Below, one piece after another: positions 1-8,389 of a stretch of DNA of 52,508 nt. The stretch comes from Elusimicrobiota bacterium. Lineage in GTDB: Bacteria; Elusimicrobiota; Elusimicrobia; UBA1565; UBA9628. Below the pieces are notes generated by a model. The model saw only the letters and a program-made list of their open reading frames with translations, ran no database searches and was not told where the DNA came from. The translations under genes and the position numbers were made by a program. Location: the NCBI GenBank assembly GCA_027406905.1, contig DAHZHT010000013.1, forward strand, positions 1 through 52,508, written 5' to 3'. Position 1 is the stretch's first letter; each line of letters begins with the position of its first letter.

Positions 1-780
1 GCCACACACGACGCGAATCTTCTTATTGACCGCGCGTGCTCTGTCTGTCATGGAGTCAACGGAATCAGTAAATGGCCGTTTATCCCCAATCTGGCCGCCC
101 AAGATGAAACCTATTTGGAAACCCAACTTAAGGCTTTTCGAATGCGCGCGCGCGCAGACCGTTATGCCCAGGCGGAAATGTGGGGAATGGCGCAACCTTT
201 AACCGACAGCGAAATTAAAGCCATCGCTGATTACTTTTCAAAATTAAAGGCTCCTCAAGGAAGAAATTCCGAGCTTTCGCTGGCGGCGGCCTATTTTGGA
301 GAAAATATTTTCAAACATGGGTTTCCAAGAAGAAAGGTGCCTGCCTGCAACACCTGCCATAAACTCAATGGAGAGGGGGATACGGATATTCCCCGTTTGG
401 CTGGCCAGCATGCCGATTATATTGCAAGAGAACTCAGAGAATTTCGCAACGGGTTCCGCTCAAACGATATCATGCATTTTATCGCTCAGAATATGACCAA
501 TAATGAGATTCAGGCCATCTCCCTTTACCTGTCATCTCTTCATACTCCGGGACTCGCGGAACAAGCGCAAGCCGCGACCGCCACAACACCGGCAGTCGTA
601 GCCTCGGCTCAGCCAGCTCCGACATCCTTGACCCCAGAATCCATGCCCGAAACCACCCACAAAAAGTTCATGTTTTTCACGACATCGAACAATCAGAATC
701 TCAAATGCGAATTGGTTTCAGGGTCTGATCAGAGAATGAAACTTAATTGCGCTTTCCTCAAGAAGAGCTCAAACCTCTAA
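1..780 (+). CDS. Diheme cytochrome c, c4-like (5' end outside window)
   Basis: The frame is open from base 1, so the start lies upstream; 259 residues are visible. Two CxxCH heme-attachment motifs are seen: CSVCH at visible residues 13-17 and CNTCH at 116-120. Each is followed about 45 residues later by a Met-containing segment (WGMAQPLTD near residue 62, AQNMTNNEI near 165) that would supply the axial Met ligand, as in the two-lobed cytochrome c4 family. Such proteins are periplasmic electron carriers, often to terminal oxidases. After the second heme domain comes an Ala/Pro/Thr-rich stretch of about 40 residues and then a short tail with two Cys (KCELV, LNCAF) that I do not recognise. System II cytochrome c maturation genes follow directly, which suits a c-type cytochrome. 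The family is clear; the electron partner is unknown. Confidence 0.88.
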   Translation, partial: ATHDANLLIDRACSVCHGVNGISKWPFIPNLAAQDETYLETQLKAFRMRARADRYAQAEMWGMAQPLTDSEIKAIADYFSKLKAPQGRNSELSLAAAYFGENIFKHGFPRRKVPACNTCHKLNGEGDTDIPRLAGQHADYIARELREFRNGFRSNDIMHFIAQNMTNNEIQAISLYLSSLHTPGLAEQAQAATATTPAVVASAQPAPTSLTPESMPETTHKKFMFFTTSNNQNLKCELVSGSDQRMKLNCAFLKKSSNL

Positions 781-818
781 AGATCCCGGCCCGGCTCTAA
801 TTTTTATATAATGGAGTC

Positions 819-998
819 GTGAATCTTTTGCGCCGGTGGCGGTTCCTTTTGTGTCTATGCACCGTCTCCGCGTGTAAAAGCAAGCCACCCGCCGTCTCCG
901 TTTACAAAACTCCTAAGGGAAACACCGAAATTCAAGCCGCAAAATTTGAACGCATGGCGGCCATGCTGAAAGAAAAAAGACTTCATGGACAAAATTAA
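819..998 (+). CDS. Small predicted lipoprotein (59 aa)
   Basis: A GTG-initiated ORF of 59 codons lies between the cytochrome gene and resB. Its N-terminus is basic (NLLRRWR), then hydrophobic (FLLCLCTV), and ends in a lipobox-like VSAC with the Cys at residue 19. That is the pattern of a signal peptidase II substrate. The remaining 40 residues are short and polar, with a helical KFERMAAMLKEKR end. It overlaps resB by 14 bases, which suggests translational coupling. GGAG lies only two bases before the GTG, so the start is not certain. A small lipoprotein at the head of cytochrome c maturation genes could tether or guide substrate, but that is a guess. I know no family for it. A chance ORF is possible, though lipobox and overlap both argue for a gene. 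Confidence 0.5.
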   Translation: MNLLRRWRFLLCLCTVSACKSKPPAVSVYKTPKGNTEIQAAKFERMAAMLKEKRLHGQN

Positions 999-2145
999 GT
1001 TCGCAGCAAAGGAATGTTTTGAATTCCTATCCTCTCTTGAGCTAACCCTGGCCGGTCTTGGAGCATTGGCGCTTTTAGTCTTTTTATGCACTCTAGGCGA
1101 GGTTCAGTTAGGAGTCTATGACTCCGTCAAAATTCATTTCAACAGCTGGTTTCTCTATTCGCGCCCATTTTTCCATGGATACCGAATTCCGCTTTTCCCA
1201 GCCGGAAAACTGGTTGGAGTCGTTTTAATCGCCAATCTTTTGTTGGCTCATTTTAAACGACTGACTTTGTCTTATAAAAAAATAGGTCTTTGGTTGACTC
1301 ATTTTGGGCTCATTATTCTTTTTGTGGGACAATTTCTCACCGGAAGATTCTCTCGCGAAAGCCAAATGACCATCAAGGAAAACACCGCTAAAAACTACAG
1401 CGAAGACCCCAGACATTCCGAACTTGATCTCATCGACGCGACAGACTCTAACAGCGACACAATCTATTCCATTCCGCAGCAACTTTTAAAAACAGGGAAA
1501 ACCATTCATTTACCCAACCAAATGACGCTAGTAATCAAACACTACGCAAAAAACGCCGCCGTTGATATCCGGAAAAACGACGACGCCCCCTTTCCAAATT
1601 ATTCTGCGATTCAAGGGCCAGGCAAAAATCTCGATATCATCGATATGCCTTTAAGCCATGAAGATAACCAACCTAATATGCCGGCGACCTTGGTCCAAAT
1701 CTCTTATAAAGGAAAGATTTTGGGAAATTGGCAATTATCCGAGATGATTCCTCTTCCGCAACAAATTCCAGTCAAAGGAAAAGAAATCTATTTGGTGCTT
1801 AGGCCCAAGCGCTATTATTTCCCTTTTTCTCTTTTCTTAAAGAAGTTTACTCATAAAATTTATACCGGCACCTCCATTCCCAGCCGCTTTTCGAGCTTAG
1901 TTCATATTGAAGACCCCGCCGCGCCCTTGGAAAATCGAAACACCTTGATCTCTATGAATCATCCCTTGCGCTTTGAAGGCCTCACTTTTTACCAAGCGTC
2001 CTACGCGCAAAATGATACGGTTTCTATTCTCCAAGTCGTCCATAATCCCAGTTGGACCATTCCCTATATTTCTTCTTTTTTAGTGGCGCTGGGGCTCATC
2101 ATTCATTTTTTGCTCCGGCTTAAACAGGCCAAGTTTATTTCATGA
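985..2145 (+). CDS. resB: System II cytochrome c biogenesis protein ResB (Ccs1)
   Basis: 386 residues. ResB/Ccs1 works with CcsA in the inner membrane to deliver reduced heme to apocytochrome c in the periplasm. Three N-terminal membrane segments are visible (about residues 17-38, 70-88 and 105-121), then a large beta-rich periplasmic domain (about 125-350), then one C-terminal membrane segment (about 352-375) with a basic end. This is the usual ResB plan. SLELTLAGLGALALLVFLCTL resembles the conserved first helix, and RFEGLTFYQASY near residue 330 matches the conserved ResB C-terminal signature. Its last four bases overlap ccsA (ATGA), so the two are translationally coupled. The c-type cytochrome upstream is a plausible client. 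Family assignment is firm. Confidence 0.88.
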   Translation: MDKIKFAAKECFEFLSSLELTLAGLGALALLVFLCTLGEVQLGVYDSVKIHFNSWFLYSRPFFHGYRIPLFPAGKLVGVVLIANLLLAHFKRLTLSYKKIGLWLTHFGLIILFVGQFLTGRFSRESQMTIKENTAKNYSEDPRHSELDLIDATDSNSDTIYSIPQQLLKTGKTIHLPNQMTLVIKHYAKNAAVDIRKNDDAPFPNYSAIQGPGKNLDIIDMPLSHEDNQPNMPATLVQISYKGKILGNWQLSEMIPLPQQIPVKGKEIYLVLRPKRYYFPFSLFLKKFTHKIYTGTSIPSRFSSLVHIEDPAAPLENRNTLISMNHPLRFEGLTFYQASYAQNDTVSILQVVHNPSWTIPYISSFLVALGLIIHFLLRLKQAKFIS

Positions 2146-3953
2146 AGGAAGAAAAAACCCCGTCGAAAAATTCTCTTCTTTTAAATCTTTTGGTATTGGG
2201 TTCTCTCATTTGGGCTTTCTTCCCAATTTTTCCTCGCTCAAGTTCCGGTATCGACTTATCTTTATTTTCTCAACTTCCCGTTTTGCAGGAAGGCCGCGTC
2301 AAGCCCTTGGATACGGTCGCGCGCAGTTCTCTTTTGATGCTCAGCCACAAAGAAAGCGTCTCAACTAAAGAAGAGGAAATCCCTTCTTCAAAATGGCTGC
2401 TTGATTTAATTAGCCGCCCGGAAATTGCGGACTTAGAAAAAGTCTTTTGTATCGACAACCTGGACGTTCTCGGTTTTTTGAACTTGCCTCAAAACGCTCA
2501 GCGCTATTTTTCTTTCAATCAAATTGGTCCTTCTTGGGACAGACTTGAGAAAAAAGCGGATTCCATCGAGAAAATTCCAGCCAAATCCCGCTCCTCTTTC
2601 GAATCGGCTCTCTTGGAAGTGGAAGAACAAATGGTTCTTTACCAGCGCCTTAAATTTAGCCTTGAAATTCCAGAACTCCCTGACTCCTTGCCTTCCATTC
2701 TTCTCAAAAATCCTCAAGCTATCGCTAAAGACAAGCGCCTGCAAAAAGAGCTCTCCGATGTCTTGACCCGCTCTAATTTTATCGATCAATCAGCTTATTT
2801 TTGGGCCATCCCAGTTTCCTCCGGCAGCCAATACGTCTGGATTAGTTCTGGAAAAGCCATTGGGCAATTGTTGAGCCAGGGAACGCTTTCAAGCCCGCTT
2901 CTCTTTTATCACCAAATGGAAGAGGCGAGAAAAACCAGCGATCCCGCCGCTTTTAATGCCGCCGCAAATTCCTACCGCCAGTGGCTCAAGAAAAATCTTC
3001 CGTCTCAATGGATGTGGAGCCGCTACGAAGAAATTTTTAACGCCGTCTCTCCTTTTTGGAAAGGCCTTGTCCTCTATTTTATCGTTTTTATTCTATTGGC
3101 AATTTCGTGGGTCATCCTGCCCGAGATTCTAACAAGACTGGCAATGCGGCTTTTGGTCGTGGCCTTAAGCGTCCATTCCTTTGGAATTCTCTGTCGCATC
3201 GTCATCCAAGGCCGCCCACCAGTGACCAATCTTTATTCTTCCGCCGTTTTTATCGGCTGGGTCGCGGTTTTACTTTGCTGGATACTCGAAAAAAAATTTC
3301 CCAAGGGTTTTGCCGCCATGACGGCATCCATTATCGGCTTTACCACTTTAATTATCGCCCATCATTTGGCGATGACCGGCGACACTATGGAAATGATGCG
3401 CGCGGTTCTCAACTCCAACTTCTGGCTTTCCACCCATGTCTCATCGATTACGGTCGGATACGCCTCTACTTTTGTCGCCGGAACCTTGGGAATCCTCTAC
3501 ATTCTCAAGGGGGTTTTAACCCCTTCGTTGGATAAAGAGGCCGCTAAAGCCTTGGTTCAGATGACTTATGGAATTATTTGTTTTAGCCTTCTTTTCAGCT
3601 TTGTCGGAACCGTCTTAGGAGGCATTTGGGCCGATCAATCCTGGGGGAGATTTTGGGGCTGGGACCCCAAGGAAAACGGAGCTTTGTTAATTGTCCTATG
3701 GAACGCCATCATTCTTCACGCGCGATGGGGGGGCTTTATCCGAGAACGGGGGTTGATGGTCATGGCTGTTTTAGGCAATGTCATCACCAGCCTTTCTTGG
3801 TTTGGAGTCAATATGCTGGGAATCGGGCTTCACTCATATGGGTGGATGGATAAAGCGTTTTTTTGGCTTTCCATTTTTATCCTAAGCCAGCTGGCCATCG
3901 CCGCTTTAGGCGGACTGCCGCCGCCTTACTGGAAAAGCAAGATCCAATCTTAA
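2142..3953 (+). CDS. ccsA: System II cytochrome c biogenesis protein CcsA/ResC with long N-terminal extension
   Basis: 603 residues, about twice the length of a minimal CcsA. The C-terminal half (from about residue 305) has some eight membrane segments and the tryptophan-rich heme-handling WWD motif (WADQSWGRFWGWDPKE, about 495-511). Probable heme-ligand His residues are seen at IAHHLAM and LHSYGW. The first 300 residues hold one membrane helix (about 14-33) and a soluble, mostly periplasmic region opening with LQEGRVKPLDTVAR. From memory, that phrase also occurs in extended CcsA proteins of Bacteroidota- and Planctomycetes-type bacteria. With ResB it forms the cytochrome c synthase. The start overlaps resB by four bases. 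Function is firm; the job of the N-terminal half is not known to me. Confidence 0.9.
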   Translation: MKEEKTPSKNSLLLNLLVLGSLIWAFFPIFPRSSSGIDLSLFSQLPVLQEGRVKPLDTVARSSLLMLSHKESVSTKEEEIPSSKWLLDLISRPEIADLEKVFCIDNLDVLGFLNLPQNAQRYFSFNQIGPSWDRLEKKADSIEKIPAKSRSSFESALLEVEEQMVLYQRLKFSLEIPELPDSLPSILLKNPQAIAKDKRLQKELSDVLTRSNFIDQSAYFWAIPVSSGSQYVWISSGKAIGQLLSQGTLSSPLLFYHQMEEARKTSDPAAFNAAANSYRQWLKKNLPSQWMWSRYEEIFNAVSPFWKGLVLYFIVFILLAISWVILPEILTRLAMRLLVVALSVHSFGILCRIVIQGRPPVTNLYSSAVFIGWVAVLLCWILEKKFPKGFAAMTASIIGFTTLIIAHHLAMTGDTMEMMRAVLNSNFWLSTHVSSITVGYASTFVAGTLGILYILKGVLTPSLDKEAAKALVQMTYGIICFSLLFSFVGTVLGGIWADQSWGRFWGWDPKENGALLIVLWNAIILHARWGGFIRERGLMVMAVLGNVITSLSWFGVNMLGIGLHSYGWMDKAFFWLSIFILSQLAIAALGGLPPPYWKSKIQS

Positions 3954-3966
3954 TTTTCGCTTTTCC
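3931..3966 (+). terminator. Possible hairpin across the ccsA stop codon
   Basis: GGAAAAGC at 3931-3938 pairs perfectly with GCTTTTCC at 3959-3966. An inner AAGAT/ATCTT stem extends the structure. No U-tract follows, so intrinsic termination is doubtful. Its place between ccsA and the next promoter is the reason to list it. Confidence 0.25.
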
Positions 3967-3995
3967 CACAACATAAAAATTCACAAACAATTCCC

Positions 3996-4024
3996 TTGAC
4001 ACTCCTAGGAATAGATGTTATATT
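3996..4024 (+). promoter_or_regulatory. Sigma-70-type promoter of the chemosensory operon
   Basis: TTGACA at 3996-4001 and TATATT at 4019-4024 are separated by exactly 17 bases, close to the housekeeping consensus. Transcription would start near 4031, about 30 bases before the receiver-kinase ATG at 4061. The leader has no clear Shine-Dalgarno sequence but does hold an inverted repeat, CTAGTT (4034-4039) and AACTAG (4045-4050). That could be a small hairpin or an operator. Confidence 0.7.
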
Positions 4025-4060
4025 CATAAAGGTCTAGTTGAGTAAACTAGTTCCATACTC

Positions 4061-5122
4061 ATGGCAAAAATATTGGTCGTTGACGATTCAAATCTAATGC
4101 GCCAGTTGGCCTCAGGCTATTTAAACAAGCTGGGACACGAAATCTCGGAAGCGGCCGATGGTCAAACGGCTGTCGACCTCATAAGAAGCAAACCTTTCGA
4201 TCTAGTTCTTCTCGACCTCAATTTGCCGCAGGTCTCCGGCTTTGAAATATGCCAAATTGCCAGAAAGGAAGGGAAATCTTTCCCTATTTTAATCACGAGC
4301 TCATCTCAAGGGTATAGTCCCTGGGTTCACCAGCTGGCAAACGGTTTTCTATTTAAGCCCTACTCAGAAGCCATCTTGCACTCAAAAGTGGACACCCTTT
4401 TGGGATCGGAACAATCTCCTCAAATCTTTTCGACTTTCGCGTGGAACTCTCCTGAAACCTTTATCCATCATCTCCGTAGCAATATTGGCAGTCTTCCAGG
4501 CCTCATTGATTTTTTTTTAACAAAGAAAGAAGACAAGGCGCTGTCAGAGAGAACTTTTCGCTTAGTCAAGCAAGCCGTTGAACAAGCGGTTAAGCTTCTC
4601 GACAGCTATTCCGAAATCATGCGCCAACTTGCCTTGGAAAAAGCTCCCGCCGCCGTGGATTCATTTCTCAAAGAAGTGGTTTCGCGGCACAAAGTATCTC
4701 AAACTCCTCACATAACCCTGCGCTGGGAAATGGACACTTCTGGCCTTAACCCTATCCTGATTGACGCAAAATGGATGGAGCGAGCGCTCAAAGAAATTCT
4801 TAATAACGCAGAAGAAGCGATGCGAGAACCAGGGGGAGTTTTAAGCCTTGGAGTCTATGCAGATCGCATGCACTCTTCGGTTTATATTTCCATTCAGGAT
4901 CAAGGTCCAGGCATCAGCGCTTATGCCCAAGAACACTGTTTTGAACCATTTTTTACTTTAAAAAAAGATCATTCTGGTTTAGGCCTTAGCTGGGCAGAAA
5001 AAATAGTTTTGGCACACGAGGGAGTGATCACTCTCTCTTCTTCTGGAAGTGCTGGTACCTGCGTTCTCATTCGCCTACCTCATGCCCAGAATCTAAAGAT
5101 GGCGCCTAAAGCGGTTAAATAG
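4061..5122 (+). CDS. Hybrid receiver-histidine kinase
   Basis: 353 residues. Residues 1-115 are a CheY-like receiver with acidic pair D8-D9, phosphoacceptor D52 and K99. A helical dimerisation region follows, with a possible H-box at H136-H137 (FIHHLRSNIGSL). A GHKL ATPase domain completes the protein: N-box EILNNAEEA around residue 248, DQGPG at 280-284 and GLGLSWAEK at 306-314. There is no membrane segment, so it is a cytoplasmic kinase controlled by, or feeding, its own receiver. It is the first gene of the chemosensory run and has its own strong promoter. Its partners are unknown; the two receivers downstream are the obvious candidates. The kinase call is firm, the phosphorylated His less so. 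Confidence 0.82.
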   Translation: MAKILVVDDSNLMRQLASGYLNKLGHEISEAADGQTAVDLIRSKPFDLVLLDLNLPQVSGFEICQIARKEGKSFPILITSSSQGYSPWVHQLANGFLFKPYSEAILHSKVDTLLGSEQSPQIFSTFAWNSPETFIHHLRSNIGSLPGLIDFFLTKKEDKALSERTFRLVKQAVEQAVKLLDSYSEIMRQLALEKAPAAVDSFLKEVVSRHKVSQTPHITLRWEMDTSGLNPILIDAKWMERALKEILNNAEEAMREPGGVLSLGVYADRMHSSVYISIQDQGPGISAYAQEHCFEPFFTLKKDHSGLGLSWAEKIVLAHEGVITLSSSGSAGTCVLIRLPHAQNLKMAPKAVK

Positions 5123-5142
5123 CGACAGAGGAGGAAATTATT

Positions 5143-5559
5143 ATGGCTTGGTTTCAAAATAGGGCAAAGCCGCTGATCTTGCATGTAGACGATGAATATA
5201 TTATCTTGTCAACCCTCAAATTAATCTTGGAAAGTTTAGGCCTTGACGTCATTCAAGCGAACACCGGGCCAGATGGCATTAAAATAGCGGCAAAAGAAAA
5301 ACCCTCCTTAATTTTGCTTGACGCGATGATGCCGGTGATGGACGGTTATGAAACCTGCATCAAATTAAAGAGAGACCCTAAGACCAAAGATATTCCCGTC
5401 ATCATGCTGACCGGTCTTGACACCGTCAAAGATGTCGAACAAGCGATGGCGGCTGGCGCCAACAGCTATTTAGTCAAGCCCATTGAAAGAAACAGGCTCA
5501 AAGCTAAGCTTGAAAATTTCATCAAACTATCCACCGCCGATGAACAAAAAAAATCTTAA
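5143..5559 (+). CDS. Single-domain response regulator (CheY-like), copy 1
   Basis: 138 residues, one receiver domain with no output domain. Acidic pair D16-D17, phosphoacceptor D60 (LLDAMMP), T90 and K112 (LVKP) are all present, so it should accept phosphate from CheA or the hybrid kinase. An unusual N-terminal MAWF precedes the domain and is shared with the next gene. GAGGAGG lies just upstream of the ATG, a strong ribosome binding site. The gene lies 20 bases after the kinase. It may bind a motor or pilus component, or act as a phosphate sink; the sequence does not decide. Confidence 0.85.
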   Translation: MAWFQNRAKPLILHVDDEYIILSTLKLILESLGLDVIQANTGPDGIKIAAKEKPSLILLDAMMPVMDGYETCIKLKRDPKTKDIPVIMLTGLDTVKDVEQAMAAGANSYLVKPIERNRLKAKLENFIKLSTADEQKKS

Positions 5560-5585
5560 AAATGTTCGGAAAATATGAATCTTTT

Positions 5586-5594
5586 TGCTAGAAT
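5586..5594 (+). promoter_or_regulatory. Possible extended -10 promoter before the second receiver
   Basis: TGCTAGAAT fits an extended -10 (TGN plus TAGAAT) in the 65-base gap before the ATG at 5625. No convincing -35 hexamer is seen. The gap is wide for this operon, so an internal promoter driving cheW-cheA is plausible but weakly supported. Confidence 0.3.
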
Positions 5595-5624
5595 GGCTCT
5601 AAAGAACGCGTAAGGGGGAAAATT

Positions 5625-6041
5625 ATGGCTTGGTTTGGTAGCAGCAGTAGCCGCACAAGACCTTTGATTGTTCATATAGATGATTCCCAGACCGTACTAG
5701 CAGTGACAAAACTGATGCTTGAATCTCTTGCTTACGACGTAATCCAAGCCACCAGCGGAGCGGAAGGCATCAAGCTCGCGGAAAAAGAGAAACCCGCCTT
5801 GATTTTGCTTGACGCGATGATGCCAGGAATCGACGGATTTGAAACCTGCGTTTCAATTAAACGAAATCCAAAACTCCAGGGAGTCCCTGTGATTATGGCT
5901 ACCGGAGCCGACGCGGTTAAAGATGTCGAAAAAGCCATGGCCTGCGGCGCCGACAGCTATATCGTCAAACCCTTGCAACAAGACAGACTTAAGACGAAAT
6001 TGGAAGGTTTTATCAAACCGAAGCCTTCTCAGGCGGCCTAG
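5625..6041 (+). CDS. Single-domain response regulator (CheY-like), copy 2
   Basis: 138 residues and clearly a paralogue of the preceding gene. Both start MAWF, share LLDAMMP and have the same length. D19-D20, D63 (LLDAMMP) and K115 (IVKP) form a complete phosphorylation site, while the switch position before the final strand is ATG rather than LTG. AAGGGGGAAAATT precedes the start. The stop is three bases before the cheW ATG, so it is co-translated with cheW and cheA. It is likely a direct CheA target. The tandem copies suggest divided output or a sink arrangement. Confidence 0.85.
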   Translation: MAWFGSSSSRTRPLIVHIDDSQTVLAVTKLMLESLAYDVIQATSGAEGIKLAEKEKPALILLDAMMPGIDGFETCVSIKRNPKLQGVPVIMATGADAVKDVEKAMACGADSYIVKPLQQDRLKTKLEGFIKPKPSQAA

Positions 6042-6044
6042 GTC

Positions 6045-6524
6045 ATGGCGGAAGCGAAAAGCGACGGCGTTCAATGGGTGCAATTCCGGCTTGGGCAAGA
6101 AGAGTACGCCGTTATGGCGACCCAAGTCCAGGAGATCGTTCGTTCTGCGGCTATTACCCTTATTCCCAATATGCCGGAATTCGTCAAGGGCATCTGCAAT
6201 TTACGCGGGAAAATTATTCCGCTTTTAGATCTCAAAGAGCGTTTTGCCGTTCATGGCGAAACCGACTTGCAACAAGCCCGCATCATCGTAGCCCATGTTG
6301 AAACCCAGATGGTCGGCTTTACCGTTGACGCCGTGGTCGGAGTTATTCGCATTCCTCCGGACTCAATCGAAGCTGTTCCGGAAAATCTCCCTAAAATAGA
6401 CGTCGAATACATTACCGGAGTCGCCAAAAGATCGGGCCATCTGGTGTTGCTTCTCGATATGGATAAGATTCTCAAGAATATCGAAAAAATGATTCTTGAA
6501 AACGCAGAGTGGAGCAAAAAATAG
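6045..6524 (+). CDS. cheW: Chemotaxis coupling protein CheW
   Basis: 159 residues, a single CheW domain that links the chemoreceptor to CheA in the cytoplasmic array. Recognisable parts are the opening QFRLGQEEYAV, the signature GICNLRGKIIPLLDLK (about 47-62) and VVGVIRIPPDSIE (about 93-105), then a helical tail. It starts three bases after the receiver gene and ends six bases before cheA. Family assignment is firm. Confidence 0.92.
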   Translation: MAEAKSDGVQWVQFRLGQEEYAVMATQVQEIVRSAAITLIPNMPEFVKGICNLRGKIIPLLDLKERFAVHGETDLQQARIIVAHVETQMVGFTVDAVVGVIRIPPDSIEAVPENLPKIDVEYITGVAKRSGHLVLLLDMDKILKNIEKMILENAEWSKK

Positions 6525-6530
6525 TCGCCG

Positions 6531-8384
6531 ATGGATCTCGCTAAACTCCGCGCTCTTTTTGTTGGAGAGTGCGAAGAAATTCTGGGGCGCTTGGAACAAG
6601 CGACTCTTTCTCTTGAGAAAAGCGCTTCCGATGAAAATGTCCGCCGCGATATTTTCCAGTCTCTCCACACGCTAAAGGGAAATTCCGCCACCATGGGTTT
6701 TGATAAAATGGCGGAACTAGCTCACCATCTTGAAGACGCGCTTGATGACGTAAAAAATGGCAAAAAGCCGTTCACCCAAGAAAGCGCCCAACTTCTCTTG
6801 GATTCTCTTGATATTTTCAGAGCCTTGGTCAAGGAATTTCAAGAAGAAAAAGACACAATCAATATTGATGAATTTTTGGCTCATCTTAAAGCTTACTCAT
6901 CCAAAGAAACTTCTCCCGTTCCTTCCGCGACATCAACACCGGTCCAGCAAACTAGACAAGTCCAAAGTCTTCCGGAACAGCCGTCGGTTAATCTTGAGTC
7001 TCAAGCGCAAGAGCTTCAGGAACAAGAGCCCGCCCCAGAGCCTCTTCCCGAACCGACGCCTTTTTCTCTCCAACCCTCGCCAACCCAAACGCCTTCCATT
7101 CCAGCGGCCCCAACGCCTCCGGTAGCGGAGCCGTCCTTGGCGCGGCAGGAAGCCTCATCGGGAACAACGGCGGTCCTAACGGCAGAAGAGCCGAAACAGC
7201 AGCCCGCTCATTCCGACACTCTTTCAAAAATGACTGTCCGCGTTCAACTTTCTCATTTAGACGCGATGATGAACTTAGTGGGAGAGCTAGCCATCTCCAA
7301 AAGCCGCCTGATTCAATACAGCAAAGAATTGGGGGCTTCCGCCCTGGAAGCGGAAGTTAAATTCGTCGAGCGTTTAAGCGGACAACTCCAGGAAGAAGTT
7401 TTGCAAACCCGTCTTGTTCCGGTCGACGATATTTTTCAGCGCTACGGGCGAGTGGTCAGGGACGTATCTCACGAGCTAAAAAAAGAAGTTAATTTTGTCA
7501 TTCAAGACAACGGAATATCGGTTGACCGCGTTCTTTTTGAAAAGATAAACGAGGCTGTCGTGCATCTCCTTAGAAATGCTATCGATCACGGCATTGAATC
7601 AAAAGAAGCGCGTTTGGCCTCCGGGAAAAATCCCGTTGCGACGCTTTCTCTGGTCGCGCGCAAAGAAAAAGGCTACGCAGTCATTGATGTCGTTGACGAC
7701 GGCGGCGGCATAGACGTAGCCAAGGTTAAAAACAAAGCGGTTTCAATGGGAATCATTACGCCGGAAGCTGCGGCAAAAATGGAAGACCAAGAAGCGCTTT
7801 ATCTTATTTGTCGTCCAAATCTCAGCACCAAAGAAGAAATCACTCAATTCTCGGGGCGTGGAGTAGGAATGGACGCAGTCCAGGAATCCGTTGAATCGGT
7901 TAATGGACATCTTGAGATAGAATCTCATCTTGGGAAAGGCTCCCGTTTTTCCTTGTTTCTACCGCTCAACCTCGCCATCCTTCAGGCGCTCCTTTTCGTC
8001 GTGGGAGATCAAACCTTCGCCATCCCGTTGTCAGATGTTGTTGAGCTCATTTCCCTTGACAATGTAAAGCCCACTATTATCGACAAAAAAGAAGTCGTGG
8101 TCTTGAGAAATGAAGTTTTGCCTTTAGTGCGCCTAAGAGATATCTTCCATATCAAAGGCCAGCAACTCGTATCCAATGGCCGAGTTTTAGACGAACATGC
8201 GCTAATTGTTCACTCTCGCAAGTCCAAATTCTCCTTGGCGGTCGACCACCTGTTAGGCAGGCAAGAAATAGTACTCAAGAATTTGACAGGATTTCTTAAG
8301 CAACTTCCAGGAGTCGGCGGGGCAAGCATCTTGGGCGACGGGCGCGCGATACTGATTTTAGACGTTCAAGAGGGATATCTCTAA
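6531..8384 (+). CDS. cheA: Chemotaxis histidine kinase CheA
   Basis: 617 residues. The P1 domain carries phosphoacceptor H46 (LHTLKGNSA). Residues about 125-232 are a Pro/Gln/Glu/Ala-rich linker where the P2 response-regulator docking domain would usually sit, so P2 looks absent. P3 dimerisation begins near MTVRVQLSHLDAMMNLVGE (about 234-252). The P4 ATPase has the N-box LLRNAIDHG (346-354), DDGGGID (389-395) and FSGRGVGMD (440-448). The P5 CheW-like domain fills the C-terminus. It phosphorylates the CheY-like proteins and CheB in response to the receptor. Without P2, docking of regulators would rely on P1. A short six-base gap separates it from the FtsA-like gene. Confidence 0.93.
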   Translation: MDLAKLRALFVGECEEILGRLEQATLSLEKSASDENVRRDIFQSLHTLKGNSATMGFDKMAELAHHLEDALDDVKNGKKPFTQESAQLLLDSLDIFRALVKEFQEEKDTINIDEFLAHLKAYSSKETSPVPSATSTPVQQTRQVQSLPEQPSVNLESQAQELQEQEPAPEPLPEPTPFSLQPSPTQTPSIPAAPTPPVAEPSLARQEASSGTTAVLTAEEPKQQPAHSDTLSKMTVRVQLSHLDAMMNLVGELAISKSRLIQYSKELGASALEAEVKFVERLSGQLQEEVLQTRLVPVDDIFQRYGRVVRDVSHELKKEVNFVIQDNGISVDRVLFEKINEAVVHLLRNAIDHGIESKEARLASGKNPVATLSLVARKEKGYAVIDVVDDGGGIDVAKVKNKAVSMGIITPEAAAKMEDQEALYLICRPNLSTKEEITQFSGRGVGMDAVQESVESVNGHLEIESHLGKGSRFSLFLPLNLAILQALLFVVGDQTFAIPLSDVVELISLDNVKPTIIDKKEVVVLRNEVLPLVRLRDIFHIKGQQLVSNGRVLDEHALIVHSRKSKFSLAVDHLLGRQEIVLKNLTGFLKQLPGVGGASILGDGRAILILDVQEGYL

Positions 8385-8389
8385 TTTCA

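Noticed and set aside
4034..4050. Riboswitch or attenuator in the chemosensory leader
   Set aside because: Only a 6-bp stem is present in a 30-base leader, too little for a riboswitch; kept only as a possible operator.
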